Source: Streptomyces sp. DG2A-72 (GTDB lineage Bacteria > Actinomycetota > Actinomycetes > Streptomycetales > Streptomycetaceae). Taken from it: a stretch of 64,000 bases of DNA. Where the stretch lies: positions 9,324,001-9,388,000 of the forward strand of contig NZ_JASTLC010000001.1 of the NCBI RefSeq assembly GCF_030499575.1, given 5' to 3'. Shown piece after piece: positions 7,712 through 16,442 of this stretch (its first letter is position 1; every line of letters begins with the position of its first letter). A program made the translations under genes and the position numbers. The notes beneath the pieces were generated by a model, which saw nothing but the letters and a program-made list of their open reading frames with translations, was not told the DNA's origin and did no database searches.

Positions 7712-8617
7712 ATGAAAGCCATCCTGTTTGACCGTTTCGGTGGTACGGAAGTGCTGCACGAGGCGGACATCGAGGTCCCGCAACCCGGCCCCGGCCAGGT
7801 CCGTGTCCGCGTGAAGGCGTCCGGAGTGAACGGGCTGGACGGCAAGATCCGCTCGGGGATGCTGGAGGCTGTGTACCCGACGACCTTCCCGTCCGTCCCC
7901 GGTGGCGAGCTGGCCGGCGTGGTGGACGCGCTGGGTGAGGGTGTGCGGGACGTGCAGGTGGGTGACGAGGTGCTGGGCTGGGCAGACACCGGCTCGTACG
8001 CCGAGTACGCGCTGGCCACCATCGTGGCCCCCAAGCCCGCCGACCTGGAGTGGCAGGACGCGGTCGCGCTGCCGGTGGCGAGTAGGACGGCCGAGCGGGT
8101 CCTGAACCTGCTGGGCGTCACCGCCGGGGAGACCGTACTGATGCACGGCGCGTCCGGAGGGGTCGGAACGCTGGCGGTCCAGCTCGCCACGGCCCGCGGA
8201 GCGCGTGTCATCGGCACCGCGGGCCCCGCCAACCAGGACTACCTCACCTCGCTCGGTGCCACCGCGACCGTGTACGGCGAGGGCCTGGTCGAGCGGGTCC
8301 GGGAGCTGGCCCCCGACGGCGTGGACGCGGTGTTCGACCTGGCCGGCAAGGGCGCCCTGGAGGACTCGATCACACTGCGGGGCGGCACCGAGCGCATCGT
8401 CACCATCGCCGACTTCCGCGCGCAGCAGCTCGGCATCACCTTCGCCCAAGGTTCCGCGCAGGCCTCGCCCGAGCGCCTGGCCGCCCTGGCCCAGGACGCC
8501 GCGGCCGGAAAGCTCGTCACCACCGTCACCTCCTACCCGCTCGACCAGGCTGCCACCGCCCAGCAGGTCAGCGACGCCGGGCATGTGCGGGGCAAGCTCG
8601 TCCTCACCGTTGCCTGA
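7712..8617 (+). CDS. NADPH:quinone oxidoreductase-type zinc-independent MDR family protein
   Basis: 301 residues from ATG 7712, with GAGGAG at 7701-7706. The N-terminal GroES-like half (MKAILFDRFGGTEVL, ASGVNGLDGKIRSG) lacks structural-zinc cysteines. The Rossmann half has GASGGVGTLAVQLA at about 147-160 and GTAGPANQDYLTSLGA. Members reduce quinones or enones with NADPH. It is followed by an Old Yellow Enzyme and a MarR gene in the same direction, so the three likely form one electrophile/quinone-stress operon controlled through the dyad at 7634-7680. Confidence 0.93.
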   Translation: MKAILFDRFGGTEVLHEADIEVPQPGPGQVRVRVKASGVNGLDGKIRSGMLEAVYPTTFPSVPGGELAGVVDALGEGVRDVQVGDEVLGWADTGSYAEYALATIVAPKPADLEWQDAVALPVASRTAERVLNLLGVTAGETVLMHGASGGVGTLAVQLATARGARVIGTAGPANQDYLTSLGATATVYGEGLVERVRELAPDGVDAVFDLAGKGALEDSITLRGGTERIVTIADFRAQQLGITFAQGSAQASPERLAALAQDAAAGKLVTTVTSYPLDQAATAQQVSDAGHVRGKLVLTVA

Positions 8618-8702
8618 CCACACCTTCTTGCCACTGCCACGCCCTACCCACCCGCTGTTCTCGATGACCGCCCGGTCATCGCCCTGTCGAGAAGGACCAT
8701 TC

Positions 8703-9764
8703 ATGTTGAATTCCCTGTGGACGCAGACCGCCGTCGGCGGCATGTCCCTGCCGCACCGCCTGGTCATGGCCCCCATGACCCGCGACCGCTCCACGCCCGA
8801 GGGCGTCCCGACCGAGCTGAACGCCGAGTACTACGCCCAGCGGGCCTCGCACGCGCTGATCATCACCGAGGGCACCCAGCCCTCCGCCGACGGCCAGGGC
8901 TACCTCCTCACCCCCGGCATCCACAATGACGAGCAGATCGCCGGCTGGCGCAAGGTCACCGACGCCGTGCACGCGGCCGACGGCCGGATCGTCATCCAGC
9001 TGATGCACACCGGACGCATCGCCCACCCCGACAACACCCCCCACGGACGCCGGCCGGTCGCCCCTTCGGCGATCCGGCCGAAGGGCCAGATGTTCACCGC
9101 GTCCGGGCCCCAGGAGATGCCGACACCCCGTGCTCTGTCGACGCAGGAGGCCACGGCGACCGTCGAGGACTTCCGCCGCGCCGCAGCGGCCGCCGTCGCG
9201 GCAGGCGCCGACGGCGTGGAGATTCACGGCGCCAACGGCTACCTGGTGCACCAGTTCCTGTCCGACAACTCCAACCAGCGCACCGACCGCTACGGCGGTT
9301 CCCTCGAGGGCCGCATCCGCTTCGCCGTCGAGGTCGCCGCTGCCGTGGCCGACGAGATCGGCGCCGACCGCACCGGCCTGCGCATCTCCCCCGGCAACCC
9401 CTACAACGACATCGCCGAGTCCGACACCGCCGAGCTGTATCCGGCGCTCCTGCGCGCCCTCAGCCCGCTCGGCCTCGCCTACCTCCACGTCCTCCACGCG
9501 GGCGACGAGGAGCTGCTGGGCACCCTGCGCGCGCTGTGGCCGACCACGCTGATCCTCAACCGGGGCGGCACCGACCTGCCCACCCGCGCCAAGGACATCG
9601 ACAACGGCACGGCCGACCTTGTCTCCGTCGGCGCCCTCGCGCTCGCCAACCCGGACCTGGTCGAGCGGCTACGCTCTGACGCGCCGCTGAACACCCCCGA
9701 CCCGGCGACCTTCTACGGCGGCGGAGTGGCCGGCTACACCGACTACCCCACCTACACCGTCTGA
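8703..9764 (+). CDS. Old Yellow Enzyme-family alkene reductase
   Basis: 353 residues from ATG 8703, with GAAGGA at 8691-8696. It has the FMN TIM-barrel hallmarks: LPHRLVMAPMTRDRS near the N-terminus, VEIHGANGYLVHQFLSDNSN (about 176-195) with the active-site His and Asn, RTDRYGGSLEGRIRF, and a C-terminal FYGGGVAGYTDYPTY. OYEs reduce activated C=C bonds of enals, enones and nitro compounds with NAD(P)H. It sits between the quinone reductase and the MarR gene and ends 11 bp before the latter. Confidence 0.96.
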   Translation: MLNSLWTQTAVGGMSLPHRLVMAPMTRDRSTPEGVPTELNAEYYAQRASHALIITEGTQPSADGQGYLLTPGIHNDEQIAGWRKVTDAVHAADGRIVIQLMHTGRIAHPDNTPHGRRPVAPSAIRPKGQMFTASGPQEMPTPRALSTQEATATVEDFRRAAAAAVAAGADGVEIHGANGYLVHQFLSDNSNQRTDRYGGSLEGRIRFAVEVAAAVADEIGADRTGLRISPGNPYNDIAESDTAELYPALLRALSPLGLAYLHVLHAGDEELLGTLRALWPTTLILNRGGTDLPTRAKDIDNGTADLVSVGALALANPDLVERLRSDAPLNTPDPATFYGGGVAGYTDYPTYTV

Positions 9765-9775
9765 GGAACCAAACC

Positions 9776-10255
9776 ATGTCCGCCCCCACACCCCGCACCC
9801 CCACGACGGCCAGCGAAGGGCCGATGAGCTACGCGATCTTCCAGCTCGCCCGTGCTCACCGCGCCCGCGCCGCCGCCATGCTCCGTGAGATGGACCTGCA
9901 TCCCGGACAGGAACTGCTGCTGATGCACCTCCTCGACCGGGACGGCCAGACCCAGTCCGAGCTGCTCGAAAGCGTGGGCCTGGACCACTCCACCGTCTCC
10001 AAGTCCCTGCGCCGCATGCAGGACGCCGGCCTGCTGATCCGCGAGCCGGCCGAACACGACCGGCGCGTCATGGTCGTCCACCTCACCGACAAGGGCCGTG
10101 CCATGCGCGAGCCCCTGGCAGCCATGTGGCGGGCCCTGGAGGAGACCTCCGCGCTGAACCTGTCGGCGCAGGAGGCAGAGTCCTTCGTCCGCACCGCCTA
10201 CGCCATCGCCGACGCGATCAACAGCCGCACTCTTCCGCAAGAAGAGTCCGAGTAG
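9776..10255 (+). CDS. MarR-family transcriptional regulator
   Basis: 159 residues from ATG 9776; GAGGA at 9763-9767 overlaps the end of the OYE gene. The winged helix is clear: QSELLESVGLDHSTVSKSLR as the recognition unit, then DRRVMVVHLTDKGRA as the wing. It is probably the repressor of its own three-gene operon, responding to electrophiles or phenolics as many MarR proteins do. No Cys is seen in the likely sensing positions, so ligand binding rather than thiol oxidation is more likely (inference). Confidence 0.93.
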   Translation: MSAPTPRTPTTASEGPMSYAIFQLARAHRARAAAMLREMDLHPGQELLLMHLLDRDGQTQSELLESVGLDHSTVSKSLRRMQDAGLLIREPAEHDRRVMVVHLTDKGRAMREPLAAMWRALEETSALNLSAQEAESFVRTAYAIADAINSRTLPQEESE

Positions 10256-10373
10256 CCCGCCTCGGCTCGCACCCCGGTTCCGGCCTGGAGCGCGGATCGT
10301 TTCCGGGCTCCCCGACTGTCGGAAGAAGCCCGGCGAGCCGAGCCGGCGGATGTGGCGGAACGGCCGTTCACCC

Positions 10374-10418
10374 CAGCGTCAGGGAGAACGGGGCTGAGCG
10401 GGGGTTCAGCGTCAGGGA
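10374..10418. repeat. Pair of 12-bp direct repeats
   Basis: CAGCGTCAGGGA occurs at 10374-10385 and again at 10407-10418, exactly 33 bp apart, in the gap between the MarR gene and the broken NmrA-like gene. Function unknown. Confidence 0.5.
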
Positions 10419-10436
10419 CAAGCGCGAGCTGTCCCG

Positions 10437-11233
10437 GTGGAAGCAGGACGGAACGCATTCAGGGGGCAGGGCAACACCCCCGCGGGGATCCGCCCACTGC
10501 TGGGGCGCGGTAAGAACGTCCGCGCCCTGGTCCGGCCGACCACCGACGTGAGCAGGCTCGAAAGCCGGGGTGTCGAGATCGCCCGCGGCGACATGCTCGA
10601 CGGCGACTCGCTCGTCGCCGCCATGAACGGCGTCGATGCCATCATCACCATCGCTGCCGGCCACACCCGCGGCGGCAAGGACGCGCACGACATCGACACC
10701 GTCGGCAACGCCAGCCTCGCCGAGGCCGCCCACCGCACCATCCGGCGGTTCGTCCTGACCAGCATCCTCACCAGTGACCAGACACCCCAAGTCCCGCACT
10801 TCTGGCACAAGAAGATCGCCGAGGACAAGCTCGAACAGCTCGGTGTCCCGTTCGTCGCGCTGCACCCGGGGGCGTTTCTCGACCAGATCGCGAGTATGGC
10901 GGGCGATCCGGTCGACAAGGGCCGCCTGATCCGGGTGGGCAAGACCACCGTCCCGCTGACCTTCGTCCACACCTCCGATCTCGCGGCGTACCTGGCGGCC
11001 GCGGTCGACGCCGGCGACGGTGAGCGCATCGACATCGGCTGGGACCGTCCGGTCAGCATGCGCGAAGTGGCCGACGTGCTGGGCAGCCGGGCCGGAAAGA
11101 AGATCAAGGTGTGGGCCGCCGCCACGTCGCCGACACCCGCCGGCAGGGGCAGCTGTTCGGCCCGGTCCCCACGGCTGAGGACGTCCTCAGCCGGTACACC
11201 GACGAGCTGGGCAGCCAGCCGCGTTCACCGATG
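10437..11233 (+). pseudogene. Broken NmrA-like NAD(P)-binding reductase
   Basis: The body reads as an NmrA/SDR-atypical protein: VRALVRPTTDVSRLESRGVE, RRFVLTSILTSDQTP, then PFVALHPGAFLDQIASM and VADVLGSRAGKKIKVWA. The N-terminus is corrupted: the expected Gly-rich dinucleotide motif is only QGNTPAGIRPLLGRG without its first strand. After KIKVWA (about 11115) the frame is lost and the normal C-terminus continues one frame over as HVADTRRQGQLFGPVPTAED, apparently after a short deletion. The 3' end meets the convergent epoxide hydrolase gene. It is best read as decayed. Confidence 0.7.
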
Positions 11234-12397
11234 AGCGGCCAGCACTGCCGCGAGGCCCTCTTGCAGGTCCTTGACGAAATACTCGGGAACCTCCAGCGAC
11301 GGGAAATGTCCTCCGATTTCCGGTGCCCTCCATCGGACGATCTGTCGGTACCGCTCCTGTGCCCAGGGGCGCGGACACTTCTCGACGTCGCGGGGATACA
11401 TGGTGATTGCTGACGGGACGTCGACCCGAAGCCCGGGGTCCAGCGAGTTGTGGCTTTCGTAGTAAATGCGGGCCGCCGATGCGCCGGTCCGCGTCAGCCA
11501 ATACAGGGTGACGTCGTCAAGAACGCGGTCCCTGGAAATCGTCTCGAACGGGCTGTCTTCGGTGTCCGACCACTCGGCGAATTTGTCGAGGATCCAGGCA
11601 AGAAGTCCGACCGGTGAATCGACGAGCGAGTAGCCGATGGTCTGCGGCCGGGTCGCCTGCTGCTTCGCGTACGCCGCGCGGTGGCGCCAGAAATCGCGGG
11701 TTTCCTCGGCCCACTTGCGCTCGACCGCCGTCAGCCCGTCCGTTGTCATCCCGGGCGGCCCCTCCGCGAACGTGGTGTGGATGCCGAGAACGTGCGCGGG
11801 GAACCTTCCGGCGAGAACCGTGGTGATATTGCCTCCCCAGTCGCCGCCGTGGGCCGCGAACTTGCCGTAGCCCAGCCTTCCCATCAGCTCCACCCATGCG
11901 GCCGCGATCTTTTCGGTTCCCCACCCGGTGGTGGCCGGCTTGTCGCTGTAACCAAAGCCTGGCAGCGATGGGACCACGACGTGGAACGCCGGCGCGTCTG
12001 CATCTTTCGGATCTGCCAGTTCGTCCACTACGTCGATGAACCGAGCAACGCTGTCTGGCCAGCCGTGCGTCAAGATCAGCGGAGTGGCATCCGCGCGCGC
12101 TGATCGGCGGTGCAGGAAGTGGATTCCCAGATCATCAATGGTCGTGCGGAACTGGCCGATGCTGTTGAGGCGCTCTTCGAACGACCGCCAGTTGTACCCG
12201 GTGCGCCAGTAGTTCACGACATCGACGAGGTCGGCGAGAGGAACGCCCTGTTCCCATCGGCGAGGGTCGGGCGCGGCGCGATAGACCGTCTCGGCCTCCG
12301 GTAGCCGCGCCGCGGCCAATCGCCCGCGCAGATCGTCGAGGTCGGTGTCAGTTGCGTGGGCTTCAAATGCTTGCACGTCGCTGGTTGGACGGGGCAT
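11225..12397 (-). CDS. Epoxide hydrolase (EHN domain, microsomal-type alpha/beta hydrolase)
   Basis: 390 residues from ATG 12397 with AGGAGG close upstream. The N-terminal EHN domain (about 5-110) precedes an alpha/beta hydrolase core. Key residues are HGWPDS (oxyanion hole), AHGGDWGGNITT with the nucleophilic Asp, a lid Tyr in IYYESHNS, and GGHFPSLEVPE with the catalytic His. Such enzymes open epoxides to diols. It is divergent from the CGNR regulator gene, and twin dyads lie between them, so its expression is probably controlled by that protein. Confidence 0.95.
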   Translation of the reverse strand: MPRPTSDVQAFEAHATDTDLDDLRGRLAAARLPEAETVYRAAPDPRRWEQGVPLADLVDVVNYWRTGYNWRSFEERLNSIGQFRTTIDDLGIHFLHRRSARADATPLILTHGWPDSVARFIDVVDELADPKDADAPAFHVVVPSLPGFGYSDKPATTGWGTEKIAAAWVELMGRLGYGKFAAHGGDWGGNITTVLAGRFPAHVLGIHTTFAEGPPGMTTDGLTAVERKWAEETRDFWRHRAAYAKQQATRPQTIGYSLVDSPVGLLAWILDKFAEWSDTEDSPFETISRDRVLDDVTLYWLTRTGASAARIYYESHNSLDPGLRVDVPSAITMYPRDVEKCPRPWAQERYRQIVRWRAPEIGGHFPSLEVPEYFVKDLQEGLAAVLAAHR

Positions 12398-12418
12398 GAG
12401 ACCTCCTGGCGATCGCGG

Positions 12419-12477
12419 AACCGGCTAAGACGGTTCTAGCAGGCCTCCATGCCGACGGGCAACCAGCTAAGGTGGTT
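12419..12477. promoter_or_regulatory. Twin operators between epoxide hydrolase and CGNR genes
   Basis: AACCG-GCTAAGA-CGGTT (12419-12435) and AACCA-GCTAAGG-TGGTT (12461-12477) are two perfect 5-bp-arm palindromes with the same GCTAAG spacer. They begin exactly 42 bp apart, four helical turns. The arm change (G/C to A/T) is compensated on both sides, which indicates selection on the dyad. The right site ends two bases before the ATG of the CGNR gene. Confidence 0.75.
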
Positions 12478-12479
12478 CC

Positions 12480-13055
12480 ATGCGTGCTGGATTCCCTGAT
12501 TTCCGCCTCGGCAACGTGCTGGCGACCAGCTTCACGGGGACTCTGTCGGAGCGTCATGGCGACGCTGTGGAGCGCATTCCCACGCCGCGCCGACTCGTCG
12601 ACTGGCTGGCGGTGAACGGCCTCGCCGTGGACTCCTGCACCACTGCCCAACTCGACCTCGCTCGGGAACTGAGGGAGGCGATTCACGCCGCCGCGACAGC
12701 CGCCGCGCTCCAGGACGCTCTCCCTGCGTCTGCTGTCCAAGTCATCAATGACTGCAGCGTTCAAGGTCGGGCCGCGGCGATCCTGACGCCCGAGGGTGAG
12801 CGGCGATGGCGGCTCAGCTCGGCTTCCTGCGTGGAAGATGCTCTCAGCGTGATCGCCGCCGACGCGATCAGCGTCATCGCAGGCGAACGAGACGGCAAAT
12901 TGGCCTTGTGCGCATCGCCGACCTGCCGAGCCGCCTTCTTCGACACCAGCCAAAGCCGTACCCGCAAATGGTGTGACATGAACACATGCGGGAATCGTCA
13001 GAAGAAAGCGCGCTTCAAAGCCAACCAGCGCAAAAACCCCAGATCAGCGGAGTGA
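12480..13055 (+). CDS. CGNR zinc-finger (ABATE-domain) regulator
   Basis: 191 residues. The N-terminal ABATE-type region begins GFPDFRLGNVLATSFTGTL. The C-terminal CGNR finger has CASPTCRAAFFDTSQSRTRKW and CDMNTCGNRQKKARF, with the four zinc cysteines and the name-giving CGNR. The family is thought to bind DNA and sense ligands through ABATE. There is no Shine-Dalgarno before ATG 12480; instead an operator-like dyad ends at 12477, so the transcript may be leaderless. It is probably autoregulated and controls the divergent epoxide hydrolase (inference). Confidence 0.92.
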   Translation: MRAGFPDFRLGNVLATSFTGTLSERHGDAVERIPTPRRLVDWLAVNGLAVDSCTTAQLDLARELREAIHAAATAAALQDALPASAVQVINDCSVQGRAAAILTPEGERRWRLSSASCVEDALSVIAADAISVIAGERDGKLALCASPTCRAAFFDTSQSRTRKWCDMNTCGNRQKKARFKANQRKNPRSAE

Positions 13056-13102
13056 TCGTCACCTCGGCACGGTCTGGGCATGGTGGCGAAGTCGTGGGTG
13101 TA

Positions 13103-13276
13103 CTAGATCCAGAACTTGACGTCCCTGCTGTCCGTACGGCCGCTGCTGTCGAGGTCACCGGCGTCACCTGCGGTGGGGAGGGCCTTCAGGCCCGAACGGA
13201 CCGACAGCAGATGGAACTTGGTGAAGCCGTACAGCAGCTTCTTCGGCCCGAAGGCCCCGTAGGGCTCACGGGTCAT
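13103..13276 (-). CDS. Possible small protein downstream of the amidohydrolase remnant
   Basis: A 57-codon frame from ATG 13276, overlapping the stop of the decayed amidohydrolase. It begins MTREPYGAFGPKKLLYGFTK and ends in a polar Asp/Ser/Arg-rich tail with DVKFWI. The region LLYGFTKFHLLSVRSGLKAL is amphipathic. I do not recognise a family. The ribosome site is weak, so this may be a remnant of another gene rather than a functional small protein. Confidence 0.3.
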   Translation of the reverse strand: MTREPYGAFGPKKLLYGFTKFHLLSVRSGLKALPTAGDAGDLDSSGRTDSRDVKFWI

Positions 13277-14540
13277 AGTGCTGCACCGCCCTTCCGTGGG
13301 AGGTGTCGAGAAACCGCGCCACCCGGGCGTCGGCCTCCGCGAGGAGCGCGGGCTCGTCCACGGTGAGCAGCCGCCCGTCGCGCATCAGGACGCGGCCGTC
13401 GACGACCACCGTACGTACGTCACTGGCGTGGGCGCTGTAGACCAGGGCGGCGTGCGGGTCGTGCGGACAGGTCGGTGAGGCCCCGCATGGCCAGTCGCAG
13501 GGTGTCGGAGACGGTCATCCAGATGGCGTCGCGCACCGCCTGCTTCTGGGTGAGCGCGACCAGCCGTAGCGCCACCTACACGTCGAGGGTGTTGTGACCG
13601 GCGGCGCCGTCCGTGCCGACCGCCACCGTGACCCCCGCGCCGAGCAGCTCGCGGACCGGGGTGAGCGGAGACAGCGCGTGCTTGAGATGCGCCTTGGGGT
13701 AGCAGGCCACGGCGGTCGTACTCGCGTACTCGGCCGGCAGCGGCAGGTCCTGCTCGACGATGCCGCAGCCGTGCGCGATCAGCGCACCCGCCTGAAGCAC
13801 CCCGGTCTCGTACAGCACCCGGATCGGGGTGATGCCGCGCCGCTCCGGACTGGACCGCGTCTGCTCCACATGCTCGGCGGCGTGGATGTGCATCCGCGGG
13901 CCGAGCTCCCGGGCGTGCCCGGCCAGGGGCCGCAGGTCCGCGTCATTCACCGTGGTACGGGGCATGCGGCCCGAGCGAGACGGTCACCCGGCCCGCCGCT
14001 CGCCCGTGCCAGGTCTCGGCGAACTTCACGCCGGCCTCAAGGGCTTCCTGGCCCCGCTGCTGAAGTACGTGGGAGCGATGTCGGCCCGCAGACCGGTCTC
14101 GGCGACCGCCTCGGCGATCTGCTCGGGGAAGAAGTGGTGGCCGGCGAAGGCGGTGACACCGGAACGGATCATCTGCGCGCCGGCCGGCCGCGCCCGGCCC
14201 GCACGTCCGCCGGAGTGAGGTTGGACTCCATCGGCCGGACGCGCTCGTTGAACCAGCCCTCGACCGTCACGTCCTCGGCCGCACCGCCCATCAGCACCAT
14301 GGGGCTGTGCGTGTGTGCGTTGACCAGGCCTGGTACGGCGAGCAGCCCGCGCCCGTCGACGACCTCAGCCGCGCAGGCGTCAGGGGCCGCGCCGGTCGGC
14401 CGCACCTCCTCGATGACACCGTCCCCGACCACGATGTCCCGCGCCGGAAGGATCTCGCACGCGCCCTCCGGCGGAACCCGCAGCACATCGCAGCCCCTCA
14501 GCAGGAGACGCCCTGCGGACGGAGGCGTTCTGTCGCTCAT
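13266..14540 (-). pseudogene. Amidohydrolase (TrzA/AtzA, MTA/SAH-deaminase type) gene broken by several lesions
   Basis: From ATG 14540 the minus strand encodes the start of a metal-dependent deaminase, including LLAVPGLVNAHTHSPMVLMG. The frame is lost near 14180, and homologous segments continue in other frames: AQMIRSGVTAFAGHHFFPEQ; then ALEAGVKFAETWHGRAAGRV; then, after an extra C near 13950 (PHAPY/TVND junction), VNDADLRPLAGHARELGPRM, IHAAEHV and AVGTDGAAGHNTLDV. An in-frame TAG follows near 13576, then TLRLAMRG, an internal deletion, and VVVDGRVLMRDGRLLTVDEP. Metal ligands and overall order survive but the gene cannot make the protein. Confidence 0.85.
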
Positions 14541-14645
14541 GCGGCGACGGCAGGTGACAACAAGTCGATGCCTCAGCCCGCCGTTCGCTCCGAACTGGTA
14601 GAAGACGGGCATGACCACTTCACCCCACCCTCGTGGCGCTACCCG

Positions 14646-15308
14646 ATGACCGCCGGCATCGACACCCCCGACTGCCGTGGCCGTACCGGACTCGACCGGA
14701 CCGGCCTGGACTTGACCGGCAACCCGCGTGTGAAGGTGCGGGAGGTGACCCTGCTCTCCAGTCACTGGTACGTCGAGCGCGCGACGACCTTCGACTTCCA
14801 GCATGCCGACGGCACCTGGAGCACCCAGCAGCGCGAGACGCACGACCGCGGCAACGGGGCCACCATGCTGCTGTACGACACGGAACGCGAAACCGTGCTG
14901 CTCACCCGCCAGTTCCGCTACCCCGTCTACGTCAACAACCACCCGGACGGGATGCTGATCGAGACGCCCGGTGGACTGCTCGACGACGATGACGAGCACC
15001 CGGAGATCGCCGTACGGCGTGAGGTGGTCGAGGAGACCGGCCACACCATCGGCTCCGTCCGGCATGTCTTCGACGTCTATATGAGCCCGGGCTCGGTCAC
15101 CGAACGTGTCAGCTTCTACGCCGCCGAGTACGGACCGTCGACCCGCACCCATGAGGGCGGGGGACTGGACGAGGAGGGCGAGGACATCGAGATCCTCGAA
15201 GTGCCCTTCCGCAGAGCCCTGGAGATGATCCGCACCGGGGAGATCGCCGACGCGAAGACCATCATGCTGCTCCAGTGGGCGGCGCTGGAGGGGCCGTTCG
15301 GGGGCTGA
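14646..15308 (+). CDS. NudK-like Nudix hydrolase (GDP-mannose pyrophosphatase type)
   Basis: 220 residues from ATG 14646. ATG 14568, with AGGTGA at 14552-14557, is in frame and would add 26 residues; homology begins only at about VKVREVTLLSSHWYVERATT. NudK-type features are THDRGNGATMLLYD, TRQFRYPVYVNNH and an incomplete-looking Nudix box around ETPGGLLDDDDEHPEIAVRR with REVVEETG. These enzymes hydrolyse NDP-sugars such as GDP-mannose. The gene stands alone, divergent from the decayed amidohydrolase and followed by a MerR-type promoter. Confidence 0.88.
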   Translation: MTAGIDTPDCRGRTGLDRTGLDLTGNPRVKVREVTLLSSHWYVERATTFDFQHADGTWSTQQRETHDRGNGATMLLYDTERETVLLTRQFRYPVYVNNHPDGMLIETPGGLLDDDDEHPEIAVRREVVEETGHTIGSVRHVFDVYMSPGSVTERVSFYAAEYGPSTRTHEGGGLDEEGEDIEILEVPFRRALEMIRTGEIADAKTIMLLQWAALEGPFGG

Positions 15309-15322
15309 ACCGGCGTACTGAC

Positions 15323-15350
15323 TTGACTTGGAGCGCACTTCAAGCTGAAG
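15323..15350 (+). promoter_or_regulatory. MerR-type promoter upstream of the aldo/keto reductase
   Basis: TTGACT (15323-15328) overlaps the dyad CTTGGAG-CGCA-CTTCAAG (15327-15344). A -35 hexamer running into a 7-4-7 palindrome in an over-long spacer is the classic MerR-family layout. No MerR gene is in the window, so the regulator is encoded elsewhere. Confidence 0.65.
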
Positions 15351-15400
15351 ACTCCCGTTCACGCGCCCCGAACGTGGGCGCGGAACGGGAGGCATCCACC

Positions 15401-16384
15401 ATGGAGTACCGCACGATCGGCACCGATCCGAAGACCCGCCGCGAGGTGAGCGTGCTCGCCCTCGGTGCCATGCTGTTCGGCTCGCGCACGGACGAGGCGA
15501 CCTCCTTCGCGGTGCTCGACCGCTATGTCGAGGCCGGGGGCACCTTCATCGACACGTCCGACAACTACGCCTTCTGGGAGGACGGAAGCCAGGGCGGGCA
15601 GAGCGAGGAACTGCTCGGCCGGTGGCGGCGCAGCCGCGGTGTCGGCGACGAGATCGTCATCGCGACCAAGCTCGGCGCCCGCCCCCTCGCCCCCGGCACG
15701 AGCTATGTCGACAACCCGGAGGGCCTGTCGGCGAAGGTGATCCGGGAGTCGGCCGAGCGCAGCCGGGAACGGCTGGGCGTCGCCAAACTGGATCTGCTGT
15801 ACGCGCACATCGAGGACCACAGGGTCCCGCTCCAGGAGACGGTCGAGGCCTTCGCCGAGCTGGTGGCCGAGGGCACGGTCGGCCTGCTCGGAGTCAGCAA
15901 CCACGCCATGTGGCGGGTGGAGCGAGCCCGCGCCCTCGCCGCCGCGGCCGGACTTCCCGGCTACGAGGTGCTCCAGTACGCGCACAGCCATCTGCGGCCC
16001 CGTACCGACGTACCCGATGACCTCTTCCCCGACGGCAGCCTCGGCCACGCCGGCGCCGAGCTGCTGAGCTATCTGCGGGCCGAGCCCGGATTGACCCTGA
16101 TCGCCTACTCGCCGTTGCTGAAGGGGGCCTACACCCACCCGGACCGGCTGCCCGCGGACTTCGACCACCCCGGGGCCGCGGCCCGCCTGAAGGTGCTGCG
16201 CGAGGTCGCCAAGGAGACCGGCGCGACCGTCAACCAGGTGGTGCTGGCCTGGCAGATCGGCGGCGAGCTGCCGATCGTACCGCTGGCGGGGGCGTCGTCG
16301 GTGGCGCAGCTGGACGAGAACCTGGCCGCCGTCGACCTGGAGCTGACCGCGGAGCAACGGGCCCGGCTGGACGCCGCTCACTGA
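15401..16384 (+). CDS. Aldo/keto reductase
   Basis: 327 residues from ATG 15401, with a GGGAGG-like site at 15387-15392. The AKR tetrad is visible: Asp and Tyr in FIDTSDNYAFW (about 48-58), Lys in IATKLG, and His in LLYAHIEDH. LLGVSNHAMW, LIAYSPLLKGAY and the C-terminal IVPLAGASSVAQLDENL (NADPH binding) follow. It probably reduces aldehydes or ketones with NADPH. The upstream MerR-type promoter indicates inducible, stress- or ligand-dependent expression; the DUF427 gene 58 bp downstream may be cotranscribed. Confidence 0.95.
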   Translation: MEYRTIGTDPKTRREVSVLALGAMLFGSRTDEATSFAVLDRYVEAGGTFIDTSDNYAFWEDGSQGGQSEELLGRWRRSRGVGDEIVIATKLGARPLAPGTSYVDNPEGLSAKVIRESAERSRERLGVAKLDLLYAHIEDHRVPLQETVEAFAELVAEGTVGLLGVSNHAMWRVERARALAAAAGLPGYEVLQYAHSHLRPRTDVPDDLFPDGSLGHAGAELLSYLRAEPGLTLIAYSPLLKGAYTHPDRLPADFDHPGAAARLKVLREVAKETGATVNQVVLAWQIGGELPIVPLAGASSVAQLDENLAAVDLELTAEQRARLDAAH

Positions 16385-16442
16385 CCGCGACGGTCGTTCG
16401 GCTCCGCAGTAGGCTGCTGGGAGAGCCGAAGGAGAGCGGGTC

